Shown piece after piece: positions 15,801 through 24,138 of a stretch of 29,554 nucleotides of DNA. Under the pieces are notes generated by a model. The model saw only the letters and a program-made list of their open reading frames with translations, searched no databases and was not told the DNA's origin. Within the stretch, counting starts at the first letter, position 1; every line of letters begins with the position of its first letter. Source of the stretch: Avelusimicrobium sp963660385. GTDB lineage: Bacteria; Elusimicrobiota; Elusimicrobia; Elusimicrobiales; Elusimicrobiaceae. Location: the NCBI GenBank assembly GCA_963660385.1, contig CAVKWQ010000015.1:1-29554 (forward strand). The letters run 5' to 3'. A program made the position numbers and the translations under genes.

Positions 15801-18185
15801 AACCTTAAATTTAATACTGCCGCCTTGGGCGACAGTGAAGAAGTATATGCCAACCGCAACTTTTCTACAATGGATTTCAGCCAACACCGCGAGGTGCGCT
15901 TTTTGCTCCACGGGGCAATGCAACAGGGGACGGATATCCCCCTCAACCAAGACGGCACGGAATTTTTCTTAAAGGTTGGTACGGAAAGCAATTACGATAA
16001 AGTCGTGGTGCCGACCAACTTCCGCGGCTGGCGGCTTATTTCCTTAAAGATGGTGGACTCCAACGGGGACGGTATTGCCGACACCTTTGAAAACCTGTCC
16101 GACCCGTCCTATAACGTGCGGGTGGAACCGGTACGTTCTACTAATGGTATTTTAAACTTCCAAGAGGTCAGTTTGATTTTGGCTGGCGTGCAAAAGCAGA
16201 GCGGCACTTCGGGTAGCCAAGGCGAGGTGTGGCTCAACGTCATCCACTTGGCTGGCGCCATTACCAAAGAAGGTACGGCCTATAAGGGCGATGTGGTGGT
16301 AAAGTTGGACGAGTGGGGCAGCGCGGGGGCCAAGTACAAATACCAAGACAGCAATTTTGAAACGCCCCTTTCCGTGGCCAAAAACCAAGAGGTTACCCAA
16401 CAGGAATATTTTGTTAAAGTAAACAAGATTAAAGAGTTCCCAATGGAAGCCAATTTGACTAAATCCAGCACGGTTACGCCCTTGATTACGGACTCCAAGG
16501 ATTACAACACCGTCAGTCTGTTAGATAAAGGCAAGGTGGACCGCCAAAGTACAATGGTTCGCGGGGATTTTATTAAAGAAAATTTGCCCAAAATCGGTTT
16601 GGAATACACTACGGACCAGGTAAAATACGACGTAATGAAGCGTAAGGACGACGCCCGCACCTACGGGGCGACGCTTTCGCATACAGCGGGTTCCTTTAAA
16701 AATATTTCCGCCGGATACCACATTACCGACTCGTCCATAGACTACGACCGCAGCAAACACTTGGAATCGGCCAATTATTACAATACGGACGAAAACACGC
16801 AAAAAATGAATATGAAGGTAACGTACCAGCCTAATAATTCGTTTACCTTTACGCCCAGTTACAGTTTAAGCAAAAGCAAAGAGGACCGCACGCAGTATTC
16901 ATCCGCTTCCCAGCAGGATATCAGTTACCCAAAGGCCCTCACGCAAAACACGGGCTTTAACAGCACTTGGAAGATTAATAAATGGCTGGCTCCGTCTGTC
17001 AGTTACAACATCAGCACGCAGGAAAACAATAACTTAAACGCCAAAACGCTGACCGCCTCAGGCACGCGCGTAGAGGTGGGCGTGGGCGAGGTGAAAACCG
17101 TCAACCGCAACGCGGACGGTGGCGTTTCCTTAACGCTTAACGGCAACGAACTTTTGCCCAACAGCAAGTTGTTTAATACCTTTGTTATTTCGTCCAGTTA
17201 CCGCATACAGGACGCCGATGCGTGGGCGGACGTGGACAGCGGGTTTGACTCCCGCAAGGCGCTGTGGATTCGCGGCGGTTCGTTAAAGGACGTGGGCGAT
17301 TACGGCTACCGCAAGAGTTTAATTCTGCGCGATACGTTTACTTCTACCCAGCGTTGGAGCCCGCTCGCCCGTTACGAAATGGGCGGCGCGGCGTCCCCGC
17401 TTAAAACGATTTCGCTTATTAACAACTTTACCAAAACTTTGCAGTCCAACGAGCAAACAGGTACGTCGTACGATTCCACCAGTTTGACCCTGCCGGATAT
17501 GACGTTCTCCATTTCCGACTTGGAAAAATTCTTCTACGGCGGGCGTTGGTTCAGTTCGTCCAACTTAAAACTGCGTTACAGTTGGGTGGAGCAGACCAAC
17601 ACAGGTACGGACGAACAATATACCAAGCAATACGGCGGGGATTTGCGCTTTATGCTGTTTAACTATTTTGATACGGTGCTTAACTATACGCGCAAGGATT
17701 CCGACAAAACTGACCTGCGCGCGGGCACCAGTTTGGAAACAGTGCGCGACAGCGATATTTCCGCCCAGACGTCCTTTTATGTGGGGGCGCTGCGTGTAAC
17801 GCCAAAAGTGTTGTATTCGGCGCACGATAAGTGGCTGGTGGCGGGCAAAATCAGCGAAAGCACCACCACCACTACGCCCAGTTTAAACCTGCGGTGGGAC
17901 TTTAATATTCCGCGCGGCATTAAACTGCCGTTTGTGAACAAAATGTACAACGCTACCAACCGCGTGATTTGGAATACGACGCTTACCTATACGGATAAAA
18001 AATCCCCGGTAGAGGTAAAGGATAACTACCAAATGTACGATGTTACCACATCGCTGGATTACGAAATGTCGCAGAACCTGCGCTTTACGCTCTCCGGCGG
18101 GCTGACGGTGCTTAACCACGCCTATGTGGAAACCGAGGATTACACCGCCTATAACGTGGCGGCCAACGTAACAATTCAATTTTAG
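12840..18185 (+). CDS. SprA/Sov-like giant outer-membrane protein
   Basis: A 1781-residue protein with a signal peptide (residues 10-30, ending in Ala-Gly-Ala-Gln). Residues 150-225 resemble the SprA pattern of a conserved beta repeat: LQLKMQGKILERVFVDIDYD, then EFGDINLSLP and a LFGAK motif. The middle has GEVWLNVIHLAGAITKEG, like the SprA VWVNEL segment. The last 500 residues alternate polar and hydrophobic positions as in a beta barrel and end in Phe (VTIQF), a typical outer-membrane signal. In Bacteroidota SprA is the type IX secretion translocon; this protein is shorter than the 2300-2500 residues known there. No other secretion component is nearby. The start lacks a Shine-Dalgarno. It could instead be a diverged barrel of other function. 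Confidence 0.62.
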   Translation: MRLYPLIKLLRQALAVLLILQFTFALPAGAQSLPYRLVDTDQYDIFREDQQAKEEEKLALEDPPDDANLLKYSNEFWRQAVTSVEGAYKLDKEPEPIPDLTLLNPTLSLPLYGTSIALTGRYVLGFKMAAKKYKKDDNNSVDERSDSSFEMDQQLQLKMQGKILERVFVDIDYDDQREEEKSISVAYRGKPGELVQLAEFGDINLSLPQTEFIAYEKQLFGAKMHLQHQNANLYLIGSQTKGSSKQKQFVGSSVAEIVSLADKDYIRRTYYDLTFGGNVPDGARDTTLDDAYSQWRAYIGSISPGSEEIYLDNNDTSSDYVPVTLNAEDFLGGSTYTAKWELLTRGTDYTVDYASGIITFKRTIKAESVLAVDYRGTTGNQLSGFNGSNTIKLIKTENDQATLSGTDQTATKMELKTYYNIGAQKITSDNGKGNFILQLQDANGQAVTDPKYLYPTSIIMDFDTGIFYLQNRLNDPGLYGTTPTSSKNMTFKIQYESTVKTYFIEADIVVQSETVKLNGRTLTRNNDYYIDYTSGFITFYKGDEITENSTIDITYDTTNGSNSNNSVMGGRLDYKLFDKIVMGATVLKEGGDKPSTVPQVGDYAKDLLVYGADINGKDIKLAEPLSVDFSAEVAKSSKKQNLFGYAMIDSMNETNEQVAGSRVFRDWIIASNPSGKTSFWDSIHWDTQDLPSLEINPHSIADYNDKQQVLVIDYDFTKGVNFDGRDEVSIVYPLSTSGLDLSSKTSFELTMLGETGGPQVNFAFGNISEYSDNSTGMDTQCGVGVPKTEDIYCRNSLAPNEDIGWLFTDPDGTEHRYNPFVNNVYNPESQPNGRIDTQDLNGNGKYDTESIPSQGNFGFAGASIPGLVGNVADNTTWQTFTAPLTINDKSEWTAVRHLRITLKKGAKLKGQIKIANVALSGTAWNPQEGISPSVFSAAGINNVDNANYEPIFADRTGDGREVFNYLYGSLDNYKKSTGSANALDQSLNLKFNTAALGDSEEVYANRNFSTMDFSQHREVRFLLHGAMQQGTDIPLNQDGTEFFLKVGTESNYDKVVVPTNFRGWRLISLKMVDSNGDGIADTFENLSDPSYNVRVEPVRSTNGILNFQEVSLILAGVQKQSGTSGSQGEVWLNVIHLAGAITKEGTAYKGDVVVKLDEWGSAGAKYKYQDSNFETPLSVAKNQEVTQQEYFVKVNKIKEFPMEANLTKSSTVTPLITDSKDYNTVSLLDKGKVDRQSTMVRGDFIKENLPKIGLEYTTDQVKYDVMKRKDDARTYGATLSHTAGSFKNISAGYHITDSSIDYDRSKHLESANYYNTDENTQKMNMKVTYQPNNSFTFTPSYSLSKSKEDRTQYSSASQQDISYPKALTQNTGFNSTWKINKWLAPSVSYNISTQENNNLNAKTLTASGTRVEVGVGEVKTVNRNADGGVSLTLNGNELLPNSKLFNTFVISSSYRIQDADAWADVDSGFDSRKALWIRGGSLKDVGDYGYRKSLILRDTFTSTQRWSPLARYEMGGAASPLKTISLINNFTKTLQSNEQTGTSYDSTSLTLPDMTFSISDLEKFFYGGRWFSSSNLKLRYSWVEQTNTGTDEQYTKQYGGDLRFMLFNYFDTVLNYTRKDSDKTDLRAGTSLETVRDSDISAQTSFYVGALRVTPKVLYSAHDKWLVAGKISESTTTTTPSLNLRWDFNIPRGIKLPFVNKMYNATNRVIWNTTLTYTDKKSPVEVKDNYQMYDVTTSLDYEMSQNLRFTLSGGLTVLNHAYVETEDYTAYNVAANVTIQF

Positions 18186-18186
18186 T

Positions 18187-18915
18187 ATGAAATACGGCGC
18201 GGCCTGCTTAAAACTTTTACTGCATTTCTTTTTGCCGCGCACTTGTTTTGCGTGCGGGTGTGATTTGCCTTGGAACGCGCAAGAACCCTTGTGCTTGGAG
18301 TGCTTATCCCGTTTGGCCGAGCCCGGGCCGCATATTTGCAAGCGGTGCGGGGCGGTGTTAAAGTACGGCGGGGCGCATTGTTTTGCCTGCCGGGGGAGCA
18401 AAGAACGGGAATACAAGTGCCGCGTGATTCGCTCCGCCTTTAAATTTAATCCCTCCTCCCGCGCGCTTGTCCACGCGTTAAAATACGCACGGGCGGACTA
18501 TTTAGCCCGTTATATGGGCGCGCAAATGGCAAAGCATTATAAAAATTACCCTGAACTTGCGGAAGCGGAAATTGTTATGCCGGTGCCGCTTTTCCCCAAA
18601 AGAAACCGCGCCCGCGGCTATAACCAGAGCGAACTGTTAGCGGAAAATTTTGCCCCGCGGGTGGGTTTAACGGCAGATACCAAAAGTTTGGTGCGTATTA
18701 AAAATACGGTTAGCCAAACCACCTTGGGGCGTATGGGCAGATTAGCCAATATGAAGGGAGCCTTTGCGTGTAAAAATCCGGCGGCCGTAAAGGGCAAAAC
18801 CGTTTTGTTAATTGACGACGTTGCCACCACCGGGGCTACATTAGAGGGGTGTGCCGTGGCCTTAAAAGCGGCGGGCGCCAAAAAGGTAATGGCCTATACC
18901 TTTGCCCGGGAATAA
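18187..18915 (+). CDS. comF: ComF family phosphoribosyltransferase-like protein
   Basis: A 242-residue protein with two parts. The N-terminal 75 residues hold a zinc-ribbon-like set of Cys pairs (CFACGC, CLEC, CKRCG, CFAC). The C-terminal part is a type I phosphoribosyltransferase domain with the PRPP loop VLLIDDVATTGAT, whose acidic pair is Asp210-Asp211. RNRARGYNQSELLA, also characteristic of ComF, is near residue 140. Family members take part in DNA uptake or recombination in naturally competent bacteria, though the exact reaction is unclear. It begins two bases after the SprA-like stop, so it is probably co-transcribed, but a functional link is not evident. Confidence 0.92.
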   Translation: MKYGAACLKLLLHFFLPRTCFACGCDLPWNAQEPLCLECLSRLAEPGPHICKRCGAVLKYGGAHCFACRGSKEREYKCRVIRSAFKFNPSSRALVHALKYARADYLARYMGAQMAKHYKNYPELAEAEIVMPVPLFPKRNRARGYNQSELLAENFAPRVGLTADTKSLVRIKNTVSQTTLGRMGRLANMKGAFACKNPAAVKGKTVLLIDDVATTGATLEGCAVALKAAGAKKVMAYTFARE

Positions 18916-18918
18916 AAA

Positions 18919-19410
18919 TTATTTTTTGCTAAAAAATCCTTTTTCGTATTCTTTTCCTTTAAAAATTACGTTGTGTTTTTTTAATTCTGCTATAAATATA
19001 GTTTGGTCGCGCGGAGATAAATCATCCAGCAGGAAAAGGAATTGTTTGCCAAACATTAATTGCAATTTAAAGTAGGGAACATAACTTGTAGTTACTCCTG
19101 GGCCTGGGGTATGTTTGTAAAAAATGGAAAAACAGGCAATTTGTCCGTATAAAAAATCTTTGTTGGTTGCATTAAAAACCAAACGGTCAGCCGTAAAGGT
19201 ACAAAGTATTTTTGATTTGTTAAATAGTTTTATTATTCCCCAAAGGATACACACTGCACCGAGAATTATTCCAATCTTTTCCATCCAATTTGTAGCGGGG
19301 TAACTAAATCCCGCAATAAATAAACCCGCCACTAATAAAGCGATAGGCCGCGCATAAGGATAGGTTTCATAAAGTACGATAGAATTTTTTGGATGAATAG
19401 TTTTTGACAT
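18919..19410 (-). CDS. Small membrane protein with two N-terminal helices, unknown
   Basis: A 163-residue protein I do not recognise. Two adjacent hydrophobic helices at about residues 24-62 are followed by a beta-rich soluble part that contains DRLVF and ends with LSPRDQTIFIAELKKHNV and a basic tail. The layout resembles bacterial membrane-anchored PH-like domains, but that is inference. A strong AAAGGAG lies six bases before ATG 19410 and begins right at the stop of the upstream gene. It looks like a distant paralogue of the next protein upstream, 19422-19955, with the same helices and a similar LSxRD...ELK end. It converges on comF with only three bases between. Confidence 0.6.
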   Translation of the reverse strand: MSKTIHPKNSIVLYETYPYARPIALLVAGLFIAGFSYPATNWMEKIGIILGAVCILWGIIKLFNKSKILCTFTADRLVFNATNKDFLYGQIACFSIFYKHTPGPGVTTSYVPYFKLQLMFGKQFLFLLDDLSPRDQTIFIAELKKHNVIFKGKEYEKGFFSKK

Positions 19411-19421
19411 ATAATTCTCCT

Positions 19422-19955
19422 TTAATGCGGGAAATGCTTCTCAAATTTCTGTATAAGTTCTTTCGCGGAGTCTTCGTCCTGCAAAGGCAGTTCCGCTAGG
19501 CCGCGCACTTTTAACTCCGTTAGCAACGCTTTGCGGTCCCTTTTAGACAAAAAACCGAAATTTTGCATTTTGTGCGGGCGGTAATTGGCGGTTACCAAGA
19601 ATAATACCGTTTTTAATGCGTGCCCGCGCCCGCAGTACACCAGCCGCTCGGCTAGGTAAAAAGCCTTTATTTCCGGCCATAAAAGGCTGTATTTTTTAGC
19701 GGGTTTGCCTGTTGTTTCTACTTGTTTCCACGCTATATGGTCCGGGTAAATTTTGCATACGGCCGGGGGAAAAAAGATAATCGTAAAAAAATAAATGCTT
19801 ACCGCCATACTGAGAATATAGATAAAAAGCAATTCCCGGCTGTGAAATAAGCACAAAGTAAGCGTAATCATCCCCAGCACGAGCAGACAGCCCAAGAATT
19901 TATTAAAAATATTCTGGTGGAAGGAGAAGATTAGTTCGTTATTTTTGCGCTTCAT
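19422..19955 (-). CDS. Small membrane protein with two N-terminal helices, unknown, related to the next
   Basis: A 177-residue protein with hydrophobic helices at about residues 20-38 and 43-63, then a beta-rich soluble domain (KIYPDHIAWKQV, LLWPEIKAFYL). It ends with FGFLSKRDRKALLTELKVRG and a charged C-terminus. The general plan matches the 163-residue neighbour, so the two probably arose by duplication or form a complex. Its ATG overlaps the cyuA stop as ATGA, which means translational coupling with the cysteine desulfidase gene. No known family can be named with confidence; a PH-like fold is a guess. Confidence 0.6.
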   Translation of the reverse strand: MKRKNNELIFSFHQNIFNKFLGCLLVLGMITLTLCLFHSRELLFIYILSMAVSIYFFTIIFFPPAVCKIYPDHIAWKQVETTGKPAKKYSLLWPEIKAFYLAERLVYCGRGHALKTVLFLVTANYRPHKMQNFGFLSKRDRKALLTELKVRGLAELPLQDEDSAKELIQKFEKHFPH

Positions 19956-21256
19956 TTATTGCATTTCTCCTGCATAATGTTTACAATCATCGGGTCCACG
20001 CGGCTCATCCCCACGGTGGAAATACTGCCCAAGTTTTGAATCGTCTCTTCCGCCGTGTGGCCGACAAAGCCCTCCACTTCCGTAATGCCGTAGTCGTGTA
20101 TTGCCATATAGGCGGAGCGGATAGCCGCATCGGTGGAACTGACTACCTTTAAGGCGCAACCGCTTTTGGCACCGTCGCACAGCATACCGCCAATGTCGCT
20201 AATAATATTGTTAATCGCCAGCGTTACGGCGGGCACGCAGTTGCCGCGTTGTTGGTAAGTAATGGCCGCCGTGGCCCCTACGCCCGCGGCAATCGCACAG
20301 CCGCAAATGGGCGCCAGTTCCCCGGTAAATACCTTTACATAGCCGTTTAATAAGTGTGAAAGGGCAATGCTTTTTAAAATGCTGGTTTCCTCTACTTCCA
20401 TTTCCTTGCCCACCTTCCACGGAACCAAAATAGTTACTACCCCTTGGTTGCCCGATTCCCCGCTGGCCATAACGGGCACGGCTTGCCCGTCCATACGCGC
20501 ATCGGCGGCGCAGGCGGTCAAAATTTTGGTGGAGGAAATTAAATCCATTTGTAAAAGTTTCTTGCGGACGAGTTCTTTTATATAAAAGCCCACTTTTTGC
20601 AACGCTTGGCCCAGTTCGGCGGCCTTTAAATTCATTTCTACGCCTTTTTTGATGTATTTTAAATCTTCTTCGTCCGCGTTATCGGCGGCGTTTAATAAAT
20701 CTTGCAAGGTGGCTTTTTTTAACGCCTGTTTAAAATCGTGCGCCTTTTGGGCGTGGTTTTCAAGCGGCAAATGGTTTACTTTTATTTCGTCTCCGCACGA
20801 TAAATACGCCACGTCCGTATGGCTGCCCGCAATAATACATTTGGCGGTTTTATGGTTTTTGCCCGTTAGCGTACAGGCAATGTAAAAGCCGTGCGCCTGC
20901 GGGGCGACTTCCATCGTTACCATATGTTTTTTGAGCATTTCCTTGGCGCGGGCCAAAACGGTTTTGTCGGCGGCGGATAAAATTTCCATATTTAGTTCCG
21001 GCTTAGCCAGCAAAATCCCCATTGCGCCGGCTAATAGATTGCCCTTTTCTCCGTCCGTGTTCGGTATTCTCACGCCCATACCGTTTTTATAGGTGCCCGC
21101 GTCTAACTGAAATTCGGCCTTTTCTATTTCTCCGCCCAATTCCTTGGCGGCGTATGCGGCGCATAACGCTACGGAAACGGGTTCCGTGCACCCCATTGCC
21201 GGATAAACTTGGTATTTTAAAACTTCCTTTAAAATGTTCATATTATATTTTTCCAT
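19952..21256 (-). CDS. cyuA: L-cysteine desulfidase / serine dehydratase-like Fe-S enzyme (CyuA/YhaM family)
   Basis: A 434-residue cytosolic enzyme. The family breaks down L-cysteine to pyruvate, ammonia and sulfide with an oxygen-sensitive [4Fe-4S] cluster, and is common in anaerobes. Visible landmarks are YPAMGCTEPVSVALCAAYAA near the N-terminus, the GSHTDV segment, SGESGNQG, ICGCAIAAGVGATAA, and GGMLCDGAKSGCALKV, which together supply the cluster cysteines. The start is uncertain: ATG 21256 overlaps radC by 14 bases, while ATG 21241 begins one base after the radC stop and matches the usual family N-terminus. The downstream membrane gene overlaps by ATGA. Serine as substrate is not excluded. 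Confidence 0.88.
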   Translation of the reverse strand: MEKYNMNILKEVLKYQVYPAMGCTEPVSVALCAAYAAKELGGEIEKAEFQLDAGTYKNGMGVRIPNTDGEKGNLLAGAMGILLAKPELNMEILSAADKTVLARAKEMLKKHMVTMEVAPQAHGFYIACTLTGKNHKTAKCIIAGSHTDVAYLSCGDEIKVNHLPLENHAQKAHDFKQALKKATLQDLLNAADNADEEDLKYIKKGVEMNLKAAELGQALQKVGFYIKELVRKKLLQMDLISSTKILTACAADARMDGQAVPVMASGESGNQGVVTILVPWKVGKEMEVEETSILKSIALSHLLNGYVKVFTGELAPICGCAIAAGVGATAAITYQQRGNCVPAVTLAINNIISDIGGMLCDGAKSGCALKVVSSTDAAIRSAYMAIHDYGITEVEGFVGHTAEETIQNLGSISTVGMSRVDPMIVNIMQEKCNK

Positions 21257-21923
21257 TGGCCTTTAAACTGTAATGCGACCCTTTGCCGATAATAATGTGG
21301 TCGTGTACTGAAATGCCAAACAGTTCCGCCGCCCGTACCACGTCGCGCGTGAGTTCAATATCCTCCTGCGAGGGCGACGCATCGCCCGACGGGTGGTTGT
21401 GCACCAAAATAATGGCCGGAGCCTTGGCCGCTAGGGCGCACTCTACAATTTTGCGCGGCGATACGGCCACCCGGTCAATCAGCCCCGAGGCGATAACTTC
21501 CGTGCCCATAACGGTATTGCGCACGGAAAGATAAATGATTTCTAAACACTCTTCCTGCTTTCCGGCCAGCGAGGCGTTGCAATATTCCAGCACCTGTTGC
21601 GGCGTGCGGATAGTTACGCGCTCTTTTACTTCCGAGAGCGAATACTTTTTAAACACCGCGCGGATTAACTTTAAAAACTGCGCGGTAGAGGGGCCTACCC
21701 CGTTTACTTGCGAAAGTTGGTCCGGTTCCGCGTCCAGCACGGCGGCCAACGAGCCGAATTTTTTAAGCAGCGCCCAAGCAATCGGTTTGGTGTCTTTGCG
21801 CGGCACGGCATAGGTCAAAAGCAGTTCCAGGGTTTCGTGGTCCAGGAAACTGTCCAACCCCGCCGAGGCGAATTTTTCACGGATGCGTTCACGGTGTCCG
21901 ATGTAAGAAGGGTTATTTGGCAT
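21243..21923 (-). CDS. radC: RadC family JAB/MPN-domain protein
   Basis: A protein of 226 residues with a helix-hairpin-helix part at about residues 55-90 (VNGVGPSTAQFLKLI) and a C-terminal JAB-type metalloprotease-like domain. The metal motif is complete: His175, His177 and Asp188 in HNHPSGDASPSQED. The cellular function is unsettled; the old link to DNA repair is doubted. Chromosomal copies like this are widespread. TATAAT on the minus strand at 21946-21941 is the likely -10. It heads an operon with cyuA and the two membrane proteins and is divergent from lpd. Confidence 0.93.
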   Translation of the reverse strand: MPNNPSYIGHRERIREKFASAGLDSFLDHETLELLLTYAVPRKDTKPIAWALLKKFGSLAAVLDAEPDQLSQVNGVGPSTAQFLKLIRAVFKKYSLSEVKERVTIRTPQQVLEYCNASLAGKQEECLEIIYLSVRNTVMGTEVIASGLIDRVAVSPRKIVECALAAKAPAIILVHNHPSGDASPSQEDIELTRDVVRAAELFGISVHDHIIIGKGSHYSLKANGKI

Positions 21924-21968
21924 AGTGTTTCTCGTTTTTTATTATACTGTTTTTAATGCTAGAATAAA

Positions 21969-21974
21969 TATAAT
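21969..21974 (+). promoter_or_regulatory. -10 element of the lpd transcript
   Basis: A consensus TATAAT 25 bases before the lpd start, in the divergent gap with radC, whose own minus-strand TATAAT lies at 21946-21941. Neither has a good -35 box, so the exact start sites are uncertain. Confidence 0.4.
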
Positions 21975-21999
21975 CAAAATGCCGTATAAGGGGGAAATT

Positions 22000-23370
22000 A
22001 TGAAAAATATCGTTGTAATCGGCGGCGGCCCGGCGGGGTATCCGGCCGCGTTAAAGGCGGCTTCTTTGGGGGCCAAGGTTACGCTGGTGGAAAAAAACAA
22101 AGTCGGCGGGGTATGTTTAAATTGCGGCTGTATTCCGTCCAAATCTTTATTGGATGCGGCGCACCGCTTCCACACGGTTAAAACCATTTCCGCCTTGTGC
22201 GCGGACGGCGCACAGGAACAGGCGGATAAACTTTTTAGTCTGTTAGATTGGGGAAAAATCCAGGCCCGCCAGCGCGCGGCCACGCGCAAACTGACGCAAG
22301 GGGTGTCTTTTTTGCTTAAAAAAGCAGGGGTAGAAGTAATAAACGGGGAAGCCTCCTTCGTAAACGAACATACTGTAAAGGTAAAAAAGGCGGACGGTAC
22401 GGAACAGCAACTGGAAGCGGACGGTATTATTTTGGCCGCCGGCTCCGAAGCGTTTTTCCCGGCTCCGTTTGACCAAATGAAGGATAAAATTTACGACAAT
22501 TCCACCATTTTTGATATGCCGCATCTGCCCAAGGAATTAGTGATTGTGGGCGGGGGAGTCATCGGTTGCGAAATGGCTGACTTTATGAACGAATTGGGCG
22601 TAAAGGTAACCATTGTGGAAATGCAGCCGCGTTTGCTCCCGCTGGAAGACGAAGGCGCCGCCCGCGTGCTGACCCAAGCGTTTGGCAAGCGGGGCATTAA
22701 ACTTTGCACAGGCACAAGCGCAACGGGTATAACTTACGAAAACGGTGTCTATACGCTTACGCTGTCCAACGGGCAAACCATAACAGCGGATGCTGTTTTA
22801 GCCGCCATTGGACGCAGCGTAAATTTAAGCGCGCTTAAAATGGAAAATATCGGCATAACCTGGACCCGCAAGGGCGTGCAGGTAAATCCGCAAACCTTGC
22901 AGTTAAAGGGGAATATTTACGCGGTCGGCGATGTAAACGGCCTCTTCCAATTAGCGCACGCGGCCAGCCGGCAGGGCGAGGTGGCGGCTTCCAACTTGTG
23001 CGGCGTTCCGGCGGTTTATCATAACGAAAGTGTGCCGCGCGCCATTTACACATCGCCCGAAATTGCTTCTATGGGTCTTACGCGCGCGCAGGCCGAAGCC
23101 AAGGGGCTGCCCGTAAAAACCCATAAGGCCTTTTTGCTGGCCAACGGCCGCGCCGTAGCGCAGGACCAGACCGAAGGATATTACGAACTTATCAGCAACG
23201 CGCAAACCGGGGAATTATTAGGCGGCGTGTTTGCGGGCGCGCACGCAGCGGAAGTTATCCACGCCGTCAGCGTAGCCTTGGCCGCCAAAATGACGGTGGC
23301 TCAGTTAAAGGAAGTGATTTTTGCGCACCCCACCTTTGCTGAATCTATCGGGGAGGCCTTAAACAGATGA
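22000..23370 (+). CDS. lpd: Dihydrolipoyl dehydrogenase (E3)
   Basis: A FAD flavoenzyme of 456 residues that reoxidises lipoyl groups of 2-oxoacid dehydrogenases or glycine cleavage, using NAD+. The sequence shows the FAD-binding GGGPAGYPAALKAASLG, the redox pair Cys39 and Cys44 in GGVCLNCGCIPSK (with an extra Cys42), the NAD-binding VIVGGGVIGCEMADF, and the C-terminal active-site HPTFAES. ATG 22000 has AAGGGGG just upstream; the longer frame to 21925 has none. Its stop overlaps the trmJ-like start (ATGA), and buk and ptb follow on the same strand. This context suggests service to a 2-oxoacid dehydrogenase encoded elsewhere. Confidence 0.93.
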   Translation: MKNIVVIGGGPAGYPAALKAASLGAKVTLVEKNKVGGVCLNCGCIPSKSLLDAAHRFHTVKTISALCADGAQEQADKLFSLLDWGKIQARQRAATRKLTQGVSFLLKKAGVEVINGEASFVNEHTVKVKKADGTEQQLEADGIILAAGSEAFFPAPFDQMKDKIYDNSTIFDMPHLPKELVIVGGGVIGCEMADFMNELGVKVTIVEMQPRLLPLEDEGAARVLTQAFGKRGIKLCTGTSATGITYENGVYTLTLSNGQTITADAVLAAIGRSVNLSALKMENIGITWTRKGVQVNPQTLQLKGNIYAVGDVNGLFQLAHAASRQGEVAASNLCGVPAVYHNESVPRAIYTSPEIASMGLTRAQAEAKGLPVKTHKAFLLANGRAVAQDQTEGYYELISNAQTGELLGGVFAGAHAAEVIHAVSVALAAKMTVAQLKEVIFAHPTFAESIGEALNR

Positions 23371-24077
23371 ACCCCATAAGCATTGTTTTAGTACGCCCGC
23401 GCGACCCCAATAATATTGGGGCCTGCGCCCGGGCAATGGGTAATTTCGGCTTGTCCGATTTGCGCGTGGTGGACCCGTACGAACCTGTCTGGCGGGAATC
23501 CGTCAGTGCGGTGGGCGTAAATGACATTATGCAGCAGGCTAAACGGTGCGCCACCTTGGACGAAGCCCTGCAAGATACTGCGTTTTCTATGGCTTCTACC
23601 GCCATTAAAAACCGGGAAATTAAGCAGGAAATTGTTCCCTTGCCTTCTCTCAATGAACGCTTACAAGCCGCCCCCGAAGGGCGCGTAGCCTTGGTGTTTG
23701 GCAACGAAAAGAGCGGACTTTCCGGCGAGGACATTGAACGGTGCGATGTGGTGCTGAATATCCCTACGGCTTCCAAACAGCCGTCCATCAATTTGGCCCA
23801 AGCCGTTATTTTAACCTGTTATGAACTTTCCCGGCGGCCCGGTTTTAAGGCAATCCGCCACCCCGGGCAGGCGCCCGAAGCGCCCACGGACGCACAAAAG
23901 GAAATTTTTATTTCGTCTGCGGACGTGCTGTTTGAAAAATCCGGCTTTAAGACCGATTTTTCTTCGGACCAGCGCAAAGCGCTCCTGCGTCATATGCTTT
24001 CCCGCCAAGGGTTAAGCCGGGAACAGTTGTTTTTCTTAAAAAAATGGGCGGACAAGTTATCTTCCAAATTGCCGTAA
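23367..24077 (+). CDS. SPOUT RNA 2'-O-methyltransferase, TrmJ-like
   Basis: A 236-residue protein with the SPOUT (SpoU/TrmH) fold. Motif 1 is NNIGACARAMGNFG near residue 16, motif 2 is LVFGNEKSGLS, and motif 3 is IPTASKQPSINLAQAV, which together form the knotted S-adenosylmethionine site. The length and the C-terminal helical extension suit TrmJ, which methylates the ribose at tRNA position 32. A ribosomal RNA target cannot be excluded. It overlaps the end of lpd by four bases (ATGA), so the two are translationally coupled, though no metabolic link is evident. Confidence 0.85.
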   Translation: MNPISIVLVRPRDPNNIGACARAMGNFGLSDLRVVDPYEPVWRESVSAVGVNDIMQQAKRCATLDEALQDTAFSMASTAIKNREIKQEIVPLPSLNERLQAAPEGRVALVFGNEKSGLSGEDIERCDVVLNIPTASKQPSINLAQAVILTCYELSRRPGFKAIRHPGQAPEAPTDAQKEIFISSADVLFEKSGFKTDFSSDQRKALLRHMLSRQGLSREQLFFLKKWADKLSSKLP

Positions 24078-24138
24078 ATCGCCCGGCCAAAGGCCGCTAT
24101 ATTTGTTAAAATATAACTAATGCTTACAGGGGGCACAA

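Noticed and set aside
18916..18918. Search for a terminator between comF and the convergent membrane-protein gene
   Set aside because: Only three bases separate the stops; A/T runs are present but no convincing stem.
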